NCBI RefSeq assembly: GCF_003946115.1
Contig: NZ_RHOH01000004.1
Location: forward strand, 62,001 to 126,000
Length of the DNA: 64,000 nucleotides
Direction of reading: 5' to 3'
DNA from: Lacticaseibacillus daqingensis
Lineage (GTDB): Bacteria; Bacillota; Bacilli; Lactobacillales; Lactobacillaceae
Part shown: positions 9,356 to 18,756 of the stretch, one piece after another
Numbering within the stretch: position 1 is the stretch's first letter
Layout: every line of letters starts with the position of its first letter
Made by a program: the position numbers and the translations under genes
Notes under the pieces: model-generated
Told to the model about the DNA's origin: nothing
The model's database searches: none
Seen by the model: only the letters and a program-made list of their open reading frames with translations

Positions 9356-9697
9356 CTAGCGGGCCGCTTGATCCGCGACTCGGGTCAACAGCGTGCTCAG
9401 CTTTGTATCCTTTGGGTACGCCGTGTGCACGTACCGCACCAGCTGGTCGACCGCCTGGTTTTGCGCCTGGTAGTTCGCCAGCAGGTGCAGCTTCGCCTCG
9501 TACTCTTCAAGGCTCGCTTCGGTGCGGCGGATGTTGTCGTACACCGCCTGCCGCGAAACGTCGAACTCCGTGGCAATTTCGCCCAGCGAGTAGTCGTCGC
9601 CGTAGTACAACGCCAGATAGCTGTGCTGTTTTTCCGTCAAAAGCGCGCCGTAAAATTCAAACAGCGAGTTCATCCGGTTATTCTTATCGATTTCCAT
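9356..9697 (-). CDS. ylxM: UPF0122 (YlxM) SRP-associated HTH protein
   Basis: A 113-aa helix-turn-helix protein. The signature [24 protein letters not shown](T)[17 protein letters not shown] spans residues 19-60. In streptococci YlxM binds scRNA and stimulates the SRP GTPases, consistent with its position directly upstream of ffh. The ATG at 9697 has AAGGACGG upstream. Confidence 0.93.
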   Translation of the reverse strand: MEIDKNNRMNSLFEFYGALLTEKQHSYLALYYGDDYSLGEIATEFDVSRQAVYDNIRRTEASLEEYEAKLHLLANYQAQNQAVDQLVRYVHTAYPKDTKLSTLLTRVADQAAR

Positions 9698-9727
9698 GAT
9701 GACCGTCCTTCATATTGTCCTTCCACT

Positions 9728-9756
9728 AGAATACCGGTACGCAGCCGGCGCGTCAA
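9728..9756 (-). promoter_or_regulatory. ylxM-ffh promoter (TTGACG-17-TATTCT)
   Basis: -35 TTGACG (9751-9756) and -10 TATTCT (9728-9733), 17-bp spacing, about 30 nt upstream of ylxM. Confidence 0.75.
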
Positions 9757-9863
9757 TGCAACTTGCGGCCGACCGCCGCGTTTCTGTGGCGGCCTTCACA
9801 AAAACGATGTGTTACGCTTACAATCGTGTTAAAATGGGGATGCAATGAATTGGAGGGACAACT

Positions 9864-10178
9864 ATGGTAGCAACGATTCTGTATTGGGGTGTCGTCCTCG
9901 CCTTGCTCGGCTGGGCCGCCTGGAACATTCTTTTCTCTGTCATCTACGTGCACAACCACGAAAACGGTAACCTGTGGTTCTTCGCGATCCTGAATACGCT
10001 GGGCCTGATCGCAGCGGTGATCTTTGCCGTTGTCATGTCGAACACCGCCTGGCAGAAGTACTGGTTCGTTGACTCGGTCACGAACGGGCCGCTCATGTTC
10101 TACATCATCATCGGTTACGCAGTCATGATCGTCTTGCAGCTGATCCTCGGCCGCGAGAAGAAGTCTGCCGCCGCATAA
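9864..10178 (+). CDS. Hypothetical small membrane protein, 104 aa
   Basis: Preceded by TTGGAGGG 7 nt before the ATG. Three predicted membrane helices (residues about 5-27, 38-59, 75-95) are joined by short polar loops; the C-terminus is charged (GREKKSAAA) and probably cytosolic. The central loop is aromatic (AWQKYWFVDSVTNG). It runs opposite to its neighbours ylxM and ftsY and has its own terminator, so it is a single-gene unit inserted into the SRP gene region. I do not recognise a family; the short three-helix plan does not identify a function. Confidence 0.75.
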   Translation: MVATILYWGVVLALLGWAAWNILFSVIYVHNHENGNLWFFAILNTLGLIAAVIFAVVMSNTAWQKYWFVDSVTNGPLMFYIIIGYAVMIVLQLILGREKKSAAA

Positions 10179-10186
10179 GCACCGCC

Positions 10187-10216
10187 AAGCCCGACTGCGT
10201 GTCGGGCTTTTCTTTT
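10187..10216 (+). terminator. Terminator of the 104-aa membrane protein gene
   Basis: Stem AAGCCCGAC/GTCGGGCTT, loop TGCGT, then TTTTCTTTT on the plus strand, 9 nt after the stop. Confidence 0.85.
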
Positions 10217-10229
10217 GCCTCAAGTTAAA

Positions 10230-10269
10230 TACCAAACAGCCCACAAGTGCGCTTGTGGGCTGTTTGGTA
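10230..10269. repeat. Perfect 18-bp inverted repeat (possible ftsY terminator)
   Basis: Arms 10230-10247 and 10252-10269 are exact reverse complements (TACCAAACAGCCCACAAG) around a 4-nt loop. It lies 27 nt after the ftsY stop. On the minus strand only TATTTAAC follows, a poor U-tract for so strong a hairpin. It could end ftsY transcription, insulate the convergent genes or be a protein-binding palindrome. Confidence 0.8.
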
Positions 10270-10296
10270 AAGTCTCTAGTTGGCAACTGCGCGGCG

Positions 10297-11298
10297 CTAA
10301 TCCTCCGCCGGTGCGTCGATCAGCCCCTTAAAGAGGCCGTAAACGAACTTGTTCGGGTCAAAGGCCTGCAAGTCGTCCATGCCTTCGCCCAACCCGACCA
10401 TCTTGACCGGGACGTGGAGCTCGTTGCGAATCGCCAACACGATGCCACCCTTGCCGGAGCCGTCGAGCTTGGTCAGCACGATCCCTGTGATCTGGGTCGT
10501 CTGGTTGAACTCCTTGGCCTGGCTCAGCGCATTTTGGCCCGTTGTGGCGTCCAGCACCAACAGCACCTCCTGTGGGGCATCCGGCAGCTCCCGGACAATG
10601 ACGCGGCGGATCTTGTCGAGCTCCTTCATCAGGTTCACCTTGTTTTGCAGGCGGCCCGCGGTGTCGACCAGCAGGACATCGACCTGCTCAGCCTTGGCGC
10701 GCTGCACGGCATCATACACCACGGCGGCCGGGTCGCCCCCGGCTTCGGTGGCCACCACCGGCACGCCATCGCGGCGGCCCCATTCTTGGAGCTGCTCGAT
10801 GGCGCCGGCGCGGAAGGTGTCCCCGGCAGCCAACAGGACCGACTTGCCTTCTTCTTTAAGCTGGTGTGCGAGTTTGCCGATGGTGGTGGTTTTACCCGCA
10901 CCGTTCACACCGACGAACAGGAAAATGGTCGGCCCGCTTTCGGCGTAATGCAGGGTGTTGTCCTCGCTGGCCCCGGCCTCGCCATAAAGGTCGACCAGCT
11001 TCGCAACGATGACCTGGGCCACCTCTGCGGGCTTCTTGGCGTTTTGAAGCTTCACCGATTCCCGCAGCTCGTCTGACAGGCGCACGGCGGTTTCGTACCC
11101 GACATCCGCGCCGATCAGCATTTCCTCCAAGTCGTCGAAAAAGTCCTCGTCCACCGTGCGGAAATTGGCAAACAGCGCATTGAGCTTGTCGCCAAAGGTG
11201 CTGCGGCTTTTTTCCAGGCCGGCGTCGTATTTGTCGACAACGGCGGGTTCTGCCTCACCGCCGCCAAAGGCTTTTTTGATTCGATCGAATAATCCCAT
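10297..11298 (-). CDS. ftsY: SRP receptor FtsY
   Basis: A 333-aa GTPase that docks Ffh-ribosome complexes at the membrane. The short N-terminal extension (MGLFDRIKKAFGGGEAEP) starts with an amphipathic helix, a compact version of the long acidic A-domain of E. coli. NG domain: G1 GVNGAGKTTT (130-139), DTAGR near 214, TKLDGSGKGG near 276. It follows smc by 17 nt, forming the standard rnc-smc-ftsY operon. Confidence 0.98.
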   Translation of the reverse strand: MGLFDRIKKAFGGGEAEPAVVDKYDAGLEKSRSTFGDKLNALFANFRTVDEDFFDDLEEMLIGADVGYETAVRLSDELRESVKLQNAKKPAEVAQVIVAKLVDLYGEAGASEDNTLHYAESGPTIFLFVGVNGAGKTTTIGKLAHQLKEEGKSVLLAAGDTFRAGAIEQLQEWGRRDGVPVVATEAGGDPAAVVYDAVQRAKAEQVDVLLVDTAGRLQNKVNLMKELDKIRRVIVRELPDAPQEVLLVLDATTGQNALSQAKEFNQTTQITGIVLTKLDGSGKGGIVLAIRNELHVPVKMVGLGEGMDDLQAFDPNKFVYGLFKGLIDAPAED

Positions 11299-11315
11299 AA
11301 CTTCCTCCTTCGGGG

Positions 11316-14300
11316 CTAGGCCGGCGTCGCATCTTGGGTCAGCTGATCCAGCGACACGGCTACCATCTTGGACACCCCGGACTCCTGCATGGTGACCCCA
11401 TAGAGCATGTTGGCCGCCAGCATCGTGCCACGCCGGTGCGTGATCACGATGAATTGCGTGTCCGAGCTGTAGTGCTTCAGGAACTCCCCGAAGCGGTTCA
11501 CATTCACTTCATCCAGACTGGCCTCGACCTCATCGAGGATCGAGAACGGCACCGGCCGCACCTGCAGGATCGCAAACAGTAGCACGATGGCCGTCAAAGC
11601 GCGCTCGCCCCCGGACAGCAGCGACAGGCGCTGAAGCTTTTTGCCAGGCGGCTGCGCCGAGATCTCCAAGCCGGTGTTGAGCAGGTCGCTCGGGTCCGTC
11701 AGCGACAGATGCGCCGCGCCACCGCCAAACATCTTCGGAAAGATGTCGGTGAAGGCCGCGTTGGTCGCGTCAAACATTTCCTTGAAGCGGCCTTTGACCT
11801 CCTCGTCCAGCTCTCCCATGGTCGCCAAAAGCTGCTGCTTGGCGTCCAGCAGGTCGGCCTGCTGCTTGGTCAAAAAGTCGTAGCGTTCCTTGACGTTCTC
11901 GTATTCCGTGATCGCATTCGGATTGACCGGCCCCAACTCATCGATGCCCCGCTTCAGCAGCTTCAGCTGCGCGCGCAGCATTGGGAGGTCCGCTGCCTTG
12001 GCGGTGGTGGCGGCCAGCGCCGCCTCGTAGGTCAGTTGGTAGGTCTCGGCCAACGTGGCCAGCCGGTTTTCCAGGTTGATCTTAATGCGATTCAGGCTGA
12101 CACTTTGCTGTTCGGAGTCCGCCATCGCCTGGTGCTGCTGGGTGTAGGTGGTGGTGATCTGCGCAGACACCTGACTCAGCTCGCCGCGGTTGGCAGCCTT
12201 AGTTTTGGTCAGCTGGTCCAGCCGCTGGCGGAGCTGCTTGGTGCTGGCCTCAAGCGTCGCGATCGTTTGGGCACGGTCTTTTTTGTCGGTTTCGTTTTCG
12301 GCTGCGGCCTGGGTGATCTTCTCGATCCGGTCGGTCAGCTTGGCCACCGCCTGACGGCTCGTGGCAGCAGTTTCCTGCCACTGCTTGAGCTGCGTGGCGG
12401 TGGTGCTCTGGTCGTGCTTGGCCACCGCCTGTTCGGTTTGCAGCCGACTCATGGTCGCCTGCGTCACCTCGGCCGCCTGACTCGCCTGCGCCAAAGCGGC
12501 CTTGGTCGAATCGATCAGCGCCTGCTGAGTGGCGAGCTCGGCGTCGATTTGGTCGGCCTGCGTGCTCAGCGTGGCGATCGTGCCGGCGAAGTCGTGGCCC
12601 CCGTCAACTGACAACTGCAACGCTTTTTGCTGGCGCTGCAGTTGGGTCAATGCGTCTAACTGGGCGTTATGTTGGGCCTGTTGGGCCGCCAAAGTCGCTT
12701 GAGCTTGTTGCCATTGCTCCCGCGCCGTCGTGGCCGCCTGCTGCGCCGCCGTCAGCGCCGCCTGCAAGTCGGTCACCTTCGTCTGCTGCGTGGCTAGCGC
12801 CGTGGTCATCTGACGCAAGCGGGCGTGCAACTGGGTCACTTCCTGCGTGCGCGCCAGCGGGGACACGCCGGTCTTCTTGGTTTGCCCCCCCGTCATCGCC
12901 CCGCCTGGCGTGAGGATGTCACCATCCAGCGTCACGATGCGGTAGCGGTGGCTGGATAGGTTCGCCAAGCGAATGCCCGCGTCCAGCGTCTCCGCCACGA
13001 TCAGGCTACCCAGCAGGTTGCGCATCACCGTGCCCACTTCTTCGCGGAAGCGCACGAGGTCAGCCCCCACCCCGACGTACCCGGGTTGGTCGGCCAAGTC
13101 ACGCAGTACATTGTCCGGGAGCGACCGCGGGCGGACCACCGCAGTGGGCAAAAACGTGGCACGCCCGGCGCGCGTCTGCTTAAGGTAACTGATGGCCTGC
13201 TTGGCCGCCTGCTCGGTGGTGGTCACCACCGCCTGCAGGTTGCCGCCCAGCGCCACGTCCATCGCCTGCTGGTACTCGGCAGGCACCGACAGCAGTTCCG
13301 CCACGGCCCCAATGACCCCTGGCAGCTGCGCCTTGTTTTTCAGCACCGCCCGCACGCCGGTGTAAAACCCGGCGTAGTCGTCTTTGAGCTCCTGCAGGGT
13401 CTCGTAGCGCGACTTGGCGCGCTGGTACAGGGTGCTTGCCTCATTCAGTCGCTGGTTGGCATCCGCATAGGCCGCCTGCGCCGCGGTTGCGGTTGCGGTC
13501 GCTTGCTCGTGGGCCTGCTTGGCCGCCGCTTCTGCCGTGGTCAGTTGCGCCAATGTGGTGTCCAGCGTCGTGACGTCTTCCTGCTGCGCGGTCACGCGCT
13601 GCGTCAGCTCACGGATGCGCCGGTGTTCCGCCTCGTTTTGGGAGGCCGCGACCTGCTGATCCTTCTTGGCTGCGTTGAGCTGGTTCTTGGTGTCCGCCTG
13701 CTGCCGGAGCAGGTCGATATACGCCGTTTGCGCCGCCTCAAGCTGGCGGTTCAGCTCTGCCGGGGTCTTGGCCCCCGCATCGAGGTTGGCCAGCTGCGCC
13801 GCCAAGTCACGGAGCTGCTTGGCCTGTTGGGTCTGCTGGGCCTTGAGCGCCTTAATGTGCGTTTCGGCCTCTTCACCACTCGCCACAGCGGTTTCGCGCT
13901 GCGTTTGAAGCTCACTCAGCGTGGCTTGCGCGTTATTGACGCGCTCGGTGGAGAGATTGGCCTCCCCGGTCAGGTTTTCCAGGCGCATCGACTCGGACAG
14001 GAGCTGATCGTTGACCCGGTTCAGCTGCGTTTCAAAGTCTTGGTCCTTGGCCGTGAGCGCCTCGGATTTCTCCTCCAGGTGCGCCGCCTGCGCGGTCAGT
14101 GCCGTCACCGTCTGCTTGGTCACTTGCGCCTGCTTGCGGGTGGCGTCCTGTTCTTCAGCTAGCGCTGCGATTTCCAGCGCCAGGATACTTTTGTGAATGC
14201 GCGTGTAGTCGGCCGTCTGGCGTTCGTAGTCGCGGGCCACCGAGGCCTGCTCGGCCAGCGGTGTGACCTGGTGGTGCAGCTCGGTGATGATGTCATTGAC

Positions 14301-14870
14301 CCGGTCCAGGTTGTCGTCGGTTTCCTTCAGCTCGCGCTCGGCCTTTTGCTTTTGCTGTTTGTACTTCAAGACGCCGGCGGCTTCTTCCAAGATGCCGCGC
14401 CGGTCTTCCGGCTTGGAGTTAAAAATCGCCTCCACGCGCCCTTGCGAGATGAACGAGAAGGATTCCTTCCCCAAGCCCGAGTCCATGAACAAATCGACGA
14501 TGTCCTTGAGGCGCACCGCCTGGTTGTTGATGAGAAAATCGGACTCGCCATCACGATAAAGCCGGCGACACACCGTGACTGTCGCCGGCTGATCGTGCAG
14601 GTACCCGTCTGAGTTATCAAACGTCATCGCCACTTCCGCGCGATTGAGCGGGGGCCGCGCCGCAGTGCCGGCAAAGATGACATCGCCCATCTTCTCGCCG
14701 CGCAGGCTCTTGGCGCTTTGCTCGCCAAGCGTCCAGCGGATGGCCTCGGTGATGTTGCTCTTGCCGCTTCCGTTTGGCCCGACAATGCCGGTCAGCCCGG
14801 ACACAAAGGCGATTTCGGTTTTATCCGCAAAGGATTTGAAGCCGTTGATTGTGAGGTGTGTTAATTGCAT
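11316..14870 (-). CDS. smc: Chromosome segregation ATPase SMC
   Basis: A 1184-aa condensin subunit. Head parts: N-terminal Walker A GPNGSGKSN (31-39); C-terminal signature LSGGERALTAI and Walker B FSILDEVEASLDE. Between them lie two very long Gln/Ala-rich coiled coils (about 165-500 and 680-1020) and a hinge near residues 505-670 (GVIGAVAELLSVP). Works with ScpA/ScpB, not encoded here. The coil segments are unusually Ala/Gln/Thr-rich, matching the high GC content. Starts 10 nt after rnc stops. Confidence 0.98.
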   Translation of the reverse strand: MQLTHLTINGFKSFADKTEIAFVSGLTGIVGPNGSGKSNITEAIRWTLGEQSAKSLRGEKMGDVIFAGTAARPPLNRAEVAMTFDNSDGYLHDQPATVTVCRRLYRDGESDFLINNQAVRLKDIVDLFMDSGLGKESFSFISQGRVEAIFNSKPEDRRGILEEAAGVLKYKQQKQKAERELKETDDNLDRVNDIITELHHQVTPLAEQASVARDYERQTADYTRIHKSILALEIAALAEEQDATRKQAQVTKQTVTALTAQAAHLEEKSEALTAKDQDFETQLNRVNDQLLSESMRLENLTGEANLSTERVNNAQATLSELQTQRETAVASGEEAETHIKALKAQQTQQAKQLRDLAAQLANLDAGAKTPAELNRQLEAAQTAYIDLLRQQADTKNQLNAAKKDQQVAASQNEAEHRRIRELTQRVTAQQEDVTTLDTTLAQLTTAEAAAKQAHEQATATATAAQAAYADANQRLNEASTLYQRAKSRYETLQELKDDYAGFYTGVRAVLKNKAQLPGVIGAVAELLSVPAEYQQAMDVALGGNLQAVVTTTEQAAKQAISYLKQTRAGRATFLPTAVVRPRSLPDNVLRDLADQPGYVGVGADLVRFREEVGTVMRNLLGSLIVAETLDAGIRLANLSSHRYRIVTLDGDILTPGGAMTGGQTKKTGVSPLARTQEVTQLHARLRQMTTALATQQTKVTDLQAALTAAQQAATTAREQWQQAQATLAAQQAQHNAQLDALTQLQRQQKALQLSVDGGHDFAGTIATLSTQADQIDAELATQQALIDSTKAALAQASQAAEVTQATMSRLQTEQAVAKHDQSTTATQLKQWQETAATSRQAVAKLTDRIEKITQAAAENETDKKDRAQTIATLEASTKQLRQRLDQLTKTKAANRGELSQVSAQITTTYTQQHQAMADSEQQSVSLNRIKINLENRLATLAETYQLTYEAALAATTAKAADLPMLRAQLKLLKRGIDELGPVNPNAITEYENVKERYDFLTKQQADLLDAKQQLLATMGELDEEVKGRFKEMFDATNAAFTDIFPKMFGGGAAHLSLTDPSDLLNTGLEISAQPPGKKLQRLSLLSGGERALTAIVLLFAILQVRPVPFSILDEVEASLDEVNVNRFGEFLKHYSSDTQFIVITHRRGTMLAANMLYGVTMQESGVSKMVAVSLDQLTQDATPA

Positions 14871-14880
14871 AGGCGCTCAC

Positions 14881-15585
14881 TCACTCCGTCCCGGCCTGCA
14901 GCCGAGTCAGTGCATCGGCCGCAGCCGCCTGCTCCGCCGCTTTTTTATTCTTGCCGATACCCGAACCGAGGACCTGGCCGTCAACGGTCACGTCCACTTG
15001 GAACTGCCGGTCGTGCGCCGGCCCCACTTCGGACATCAGGTGATAGGCGATGAGCACCTCACCGTTTTGCTGCACATACTCCTGCAACGCCGTCTTGTGA
15101 TCCATGTTCGCCGCGAATTGGCCCGCCGCGATCTTGGGAAAAATCACCTGTTCGGCAAAGCGAATGTTGGCCTCACGCCCCTGATCCAGGTACAAGGCCC
15201 CGTTGAAGGCCTCAAACAGGTCCTCCAGCAGCGTCTTGCGCTGCCGTGCACCGGCATTTTCCTCACCCTTGCCCAGCTTGACGTACTGGTCAAAATGGGC
15301 CTCTTGCGAAAAAGCAGAGAAGCTCTTCGTTTGGACGATCGCTGCCCGCATCCGGGTCAGCTTGCCTTCGGGTAGGTCAGGAAAGTGACGGTACAAGTAA
15401 TCGGACACGGTCAGCTCAAGCACCGCATCCCCCAGGAACTCAAGCCGCTCGTTATCGCGCAAGCCGAGCTCCTTGTGCTCGTTCACATATGAGGAGTGAG
15501 TGAAGGCTTCGTCAAGCAGGCTGAGGTCATGAAACTCGATGCCGTAACGATGCCGCAGTTCACTCACGAATTCTGATGCAACCAT
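14881..15585 (-). CDS. rnc: Ribonuclease III
   Basis: A 234-aa double-strand-specific endonuclease for rRNA and mRNA processing. The catalytic signature NERLEFLGDAVLEL lies at residues 45-58; a dsRNA-binding domain fills residues about 155-230 (DHKTALQEYVQQNG... GSGIGKNKKAAEQAAA). The start at 15585 (MVASEFVSEL) has GGAGGGGG upstream; ten further in-frame codons to 15615 include the ribosome site itself and are unlikely to be translated. First gene of rnc-smc-ftsY; a TATAAT-like hexamer lies about 40 nt upstream at 15626-15631, without a convincing -35. Confidence 0.97.
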   Translation of the reverse strand: MVASEFVSELRHRYGIEFHDLSLLDEAFTHSSYVNEHKELGLRDNERLEFLGDAVLELTVSDYLYRHFPDLPEGKLTRMRAAIVQTKSFSAFSQEAHFDQYVKLGKGEENAGARQRKTLLEDLFEAFNGALYLDQGREANIRFAEQVIFPKIAAGQFAANMDHKTALQEYVQQNGEVLIAYHLMSEVGPAHDRQFQVDVTVDGQVLGSGIGKNKKAAEQAAAADALTRLQAGTE

Positions 15586-15699
15586 TGTGATTCCCCCTCC
15601 GTGCGCTGGGCGCACTATTCCTAACCATTATACAAGTCAACTGCCACAATTACCACCAACTGGGCGATTCTCGGGTGCTGAGACACGCCTGATGGCAAC

Positions 15700-15729
15700 A
15701 AAAAAGCACCCGCTGAGCGGATGCTTTTT
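15700..15729 (-). terminator. oppA terminator
   Basis: Stem AGCATCCGCT/AGCGGGTGCT (one G-U) bounded by A6/T5 runs, 11 nt after the oppA stop. Confidence 0.85.
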
Positions 15730-15740
15730 CACCGAGCAGA

Positions 15741-17531
15741 TTACTTGGCGCGGCTTGCGCTGGTAACCTGGATATCTTGCCATTGCGTGCCATCGGAGCC
15801 GTACGCAATGTTGAAGTTCTTGACACGGTTGTTGACCGGCGTAACCGCCATGCGGTACTGCAGCGGCACAACGTACGCTTCGTCAAGCATGTAATCCTGC
15901 CATGCCTTGAAGGCCTTGACACGGTGTGCCGTGTTCAGGGAAGCTTGAGAATCGATATCGTTCAACAGCTTGGTGTTTTCAGCTGTCACGAAACGCGCCA
16001 TGTTGTAAGGTGCTTCTTCAGAGTACAGGTCAGCAGGTGAAGGTTCGGAAGACAGACCCCATGCCGCCTGGAAGACGTCGATGTCCTTGCTGTCTTTTTC
16101 AACCTTGTCGTAGAAGTTGTTGTAGTCGAGCAGACGACCAGAGGTCAACTTAACGCGCAGGCCGATCTTCTTCCATTGCTGGATGTAGTCTTGGGCGATC
16201 GCTTCAGCAGCGTCGCTCCCGGCCATGGAGGCGAAGTTGATGGTCAGCTTCTTGCCGTCTGGGTCGGTCCGGTAGCCGTCCTTGCCCTTCTTGTAACCCG
16301 CCTTGTCAAGCAAGCTGTTAGCCTTCTTGATGTTCAGCGTGTAACCCTTGGCATCGGAGTGGAATTCACCGAAGATCGGTGGGATCAGGGTCGTTGCGGT
16401 GGTCCGCAGGCCGCCTGGGTAGAACTTCGCGTTGATGTCATCGTTGTTCAGCGCGTAGGCCATCGCCTGACGCAGGGACTTGTTGTTCATCTTCGCGTTC
16501 TTGTCCAACACGTTGACGGACTTGTCGTTGTCAAACTTCCCGACCTTGAAGGCCAAGTAGGTGTAAGACAGCTCTTCCTTGCCCAGGTTTGTGTAACCGC
16601 TGATCTTCTTCCAGTTGTCGTACGTGGCAGTTGGCATTTCAAGCGCCAAGTCGTACTTGTGGTTCTTCAAAGCGGCCGCGATGGAGGAGGAGGAAACCAC
16701 TTCTGCGGTGACCTTGTCCAGCTTTGGCACACCCTTGTAGTAGTACTTGTTCGGGGTGTATTCAACCGACTGACCCGCAACAATCTTGCTCATCACGAAT
16801 GGGCCAAAGAACAGTGGCGTCTTCAGGATCTTGTCGCTGGCGGCCATGTCCTTGAACGGCACGTCCTTCAGGTAGTGGTAAGGTGCAGCGGATTCGAGGA
16901 AGTAGCCGTTCCCGGACTGGGTGAAGGAAGGCTTCATTTCCTTGAAGTGAAGCACAGCAGTCTTCCCATCAGGGCCATCTGGCATTTCAAACCCGGAAAT
17001 CGAGTCGGACTTGCCATCGTGGTATTCCGTCAACCCTTCAAGGTTTTGCAAAGCCCCGGTGTAACGTTGGGTTTCGGAATCCTTGTTGGCCACCTGTTCG
17101 TAAGCGAACAGATAGTCTTGCGCGGTCACAGGTTCGCCATCGGACCACTTGACGTTGTCCTTGATCTTAACGGTCGCGGTCTTCGCATCGTTGTCAAACG
17201 TGATCGTTGCCGCCCCGTCCTTGGTGAACTTGAACGAGCCGTCGGTGGAGAACAGCGATTCAGCGGCTGGAGACATGAAGTCCGCGTCCGTCTGGTCATC
17301 GTAGTATTGCTCGCTCCAGATCCCCTTGATCGGTGAATCCGTCACAACCGCCACATTCAAGGTGCCACCCTTAATGGCTGCCTTGCTGCTCTTGTACGCG
17401 GTCGAGAAGCTGACGCTCTTCGCCGTGCTTGAATCGGTGTTGTTACTTGTGCTCTTACCACCGCAGGCAACCAGCAGGATGCTCAGTGCAGCGGTAAGGG
17501 TCACATATCCAAATGCGGATTTCTTCTTCAT
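15741..17531 (-). CDS. oppA: Oligopeptide ABC transporter substrate-binding lipoprotein OppA
   Basis: A 596-aa extracellular peptide-binding lipoprotein. The signal peptide MKKKSAFGYVTLTAALSILL ends in lipobox LVAC (Cys23), to be lipidated by Lgt and cut by Lsp. An SBP_bac_5 body follows, with DNVKWSDGEPVTAQDYLFAYE and an Asn/Lys-rich, strongly charged surface. Ribosome site AGGGGGAA precedes the ATG. It is the last gene of oppDFBCA but is separated from oppC by 286 nt holding a consensus promoter, which fits the need for excess binding protein. Confidence 0.96.
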   Translation of the reverse strand: MKKKSAFGYVTLTAALSILLVACGGKSTSNNTDSSTAKSVSFSTAYKSSKAAIKGGTLNVAVVTDSPIKGIWSEQYYDDQTDADFMSPAAESLFSTDGSFKFTKDGAATITFDNDAKTATVKIKDNVKWSDGEPVTAQDYLFAYEQVANKDSETQRYTGALQNLEGLTEYHDGKSDSISGFEMPDGPDGKTAVLHFKEMKPSFTQSGNGYFLESAAPYHYLKDVPFKDMAASDKILKTPLFFGPFVMSKIVAGQSVEYTPNKYYYKGVPKLDKVTAEVVSSSSIAAALKNHKYDLALEMPTATYDNWKKISGYTNLGKEELSYTYLAFKVGKFDNDKSVNVLDKNAKMNNKSLRQAMAYALNNDDINAKFYPGGLRTTATTLIPPIFGEFHSDAKGYTLNIKKANSLLDKAGYKKGKDGYRTDPDGKKLTINFASMAGSDAAEAIAQDYIQQWKKIGLRVKLTSGRLLDYNNFYDKVEKDSKDIDVFQAAWGLSSEPSPADLYSEEAPYNMARFVTAENTKLLNDIDSQASLNTAHRVKAFKAWQDYMLDEAYVVPLQYRMAVTPVNNRVKNFNIAYGSDGTQWQDIQVTSASRAK

Positions 17532-17606
17532 GAAGTTTCCCCCTTAAATATAGCCAACCCTCAACGGTCCAGAAATCGAAACTGTTGAACGCTTTCTGTG
17601 AACAAA

Positions 17607-17635
17607 ATGATAGCTTAATTAAAAACTATTGTCAA
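17607..17635 (-). promoter_or_regulatory. oppA promoter (TTGACA-17-TATCAT)
   Basis: Perfect -35 TTGACA (17630-17635), 17 bp, -10 TATCAT (17607-17612), in a conspicuously AT-rich stretch about 75 nt upstream of oppA. Confidence 0.85.
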
Positions 17636-17740
17636 CGCTAATTTTCACAATTTTTACTCATTTTGCTCATAATTCGTTCAACAGCTCATTATACGCGCCA
17701 GCGAGCCGCGCCGTCACGTCATGTCCATCGACATGCGTTA

Positions 17741-17763
17741 ACGGCGAGCCACCTGGGCTCGCC
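17741..17763 (-). terminator. GC-rich hairpin after oppC
   Basis: Arms CGGCGAGCC and GGGCTCGCCG pair around ACCT, 55 nt downstream of the oppC stop. No U-run follows. It may slow read-through or protect the 3' end of the oppDFBC mRNA. Confidence 0.5.
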
Positions 17764-17817
17764 GCTAAAGTATGCCGCGCATCCTCAGATGCGCCGCAGA
17801 CAATTCTAATGTATGGA

Positions 17818-18738
17818 TCACCCACGCCGCTGACGGGAATCCGCCGCGCGCTTCAGGGCTTGGCCGACAAAGTTGATCGACATGGACAGCACCAGCAGTA
17901 AGAGTGCGGCCGGTAACCAGACCCACCACCGGTCGATGATAATTTCCGGTTGCGTCGCGTACCCGATCAACGTCCCCAGCGATGGCGTGCCGTTGGGCAG
18001 GCCAAAGCCCAGGAAGGCTAACCCAGACTCGATCCCGATCGAGCTGGCCACGGTCAGGGTCAGGTCGGTGATGATGATCGAGGAGATGTTCGGCAAAACG
18101 CCCCCGAACATGATCTTCAGATTTGACGTCCCAGACGTCTTAGAGGCCATGACGTAATCACGCCGTCCCTGTGACAGGACCTGGGAGCGAATCAGCCGGG
18201 TCGTGGCCGTCCAGGAGAAGATGGTCATAATAAGGACCAGCTTGACCCCGTTGTAGTTCGGCACGATCGACACCAGCACGATGATGATCAGCATGGACGG
18301 TAAAACCATCCAAAAGTCCACGACGCGCATGATGATGTTGTCGATCCAGCCCCCGAAGTAGCCGGAGACGGTGCCCAAGAAAATCCCGATGATTTCGTTC
18401 AGCAGGGCCACCGAGACCCCGATCCCAATCGAGTTCCGTGCCGCCATCACAAGGTATGGCAGGAGATCACGGCCCCCTTCATCGGTCCCCAGCACGAAGC
18501 CGTTGACGCCTGGTGCCAAGTAGCGGTTCATGATGTCCACTTCGGCAATCGTGTCGTGGTTCAAAAACGCCGCCCAGATGACACAGCCCAGCATGATGAC
18601 CACTGCCAAGACGAAGGAGACGATGGCCACCTTGTCCTTCAAGAATTCGCGCAGGATCACCCGAAAGGCGGATGGCGATGGTTTGATTTCAGCGGTGGCC
18701 GCTGTCACGACAACCTGGTTTGCTTCTTTATTATCCAT
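17818..18738 (-). CDS. oppC: Oligopeptide ABC transporter permease OppC
   Basis: A 306-aa inner-membrane permease with six helices. A cytosolic N-terminus ends in FLKDKVAIVSF before TM1; the large outer loop contains the OppC motif LGTDEGGRDLLPYLVMAARNS; the EAA-like coupling loop is ASKTSGTSNLKIMFGGVLPN. The ATG at 18738 is chosen since AGGAGG is 8 nt upstream; the ATG two codons earlier overlaps it too closely. Pairs with OppB to form the channel. Confidence 0.96.
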   Translation of the reverse strand: MDNKEANQVVVTAATAEIKPSPSAFRVILREFLKDKVAIVSFVLAVVIMLGCVIWAAFLNHDTIAEVDIMNRYLAPGVNGFVLGTDEGGRDLLPYLVMAARNSIGIGVSVALLNEIIGIFLGTVSGYFGGWIDNIIMRVVDFWMVLPSMLIIIVLVSIVPNYNGVKLVLIMTIFSWTATTRLIRSQVLSQGRRDYVMASKTSGTSNLKIMFGGVLPNISSIIITDLTLTVASSIGIESGLAFLGFGLPNGTPSLGTLIGYATQPEIIIDRWWVWLPAALLLLVLSMSINFVGQALKRAADSRQRRG

Positions 18739-18756
18739 GGTCATTTCCTCCTTTCA

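Noticed and set aside
16176-17336. 386-aa plus-strand frame opposite oppA
   Set aside because: Antisense shadow of a clear lipoprotein gene; Val/His-rich with no motif.
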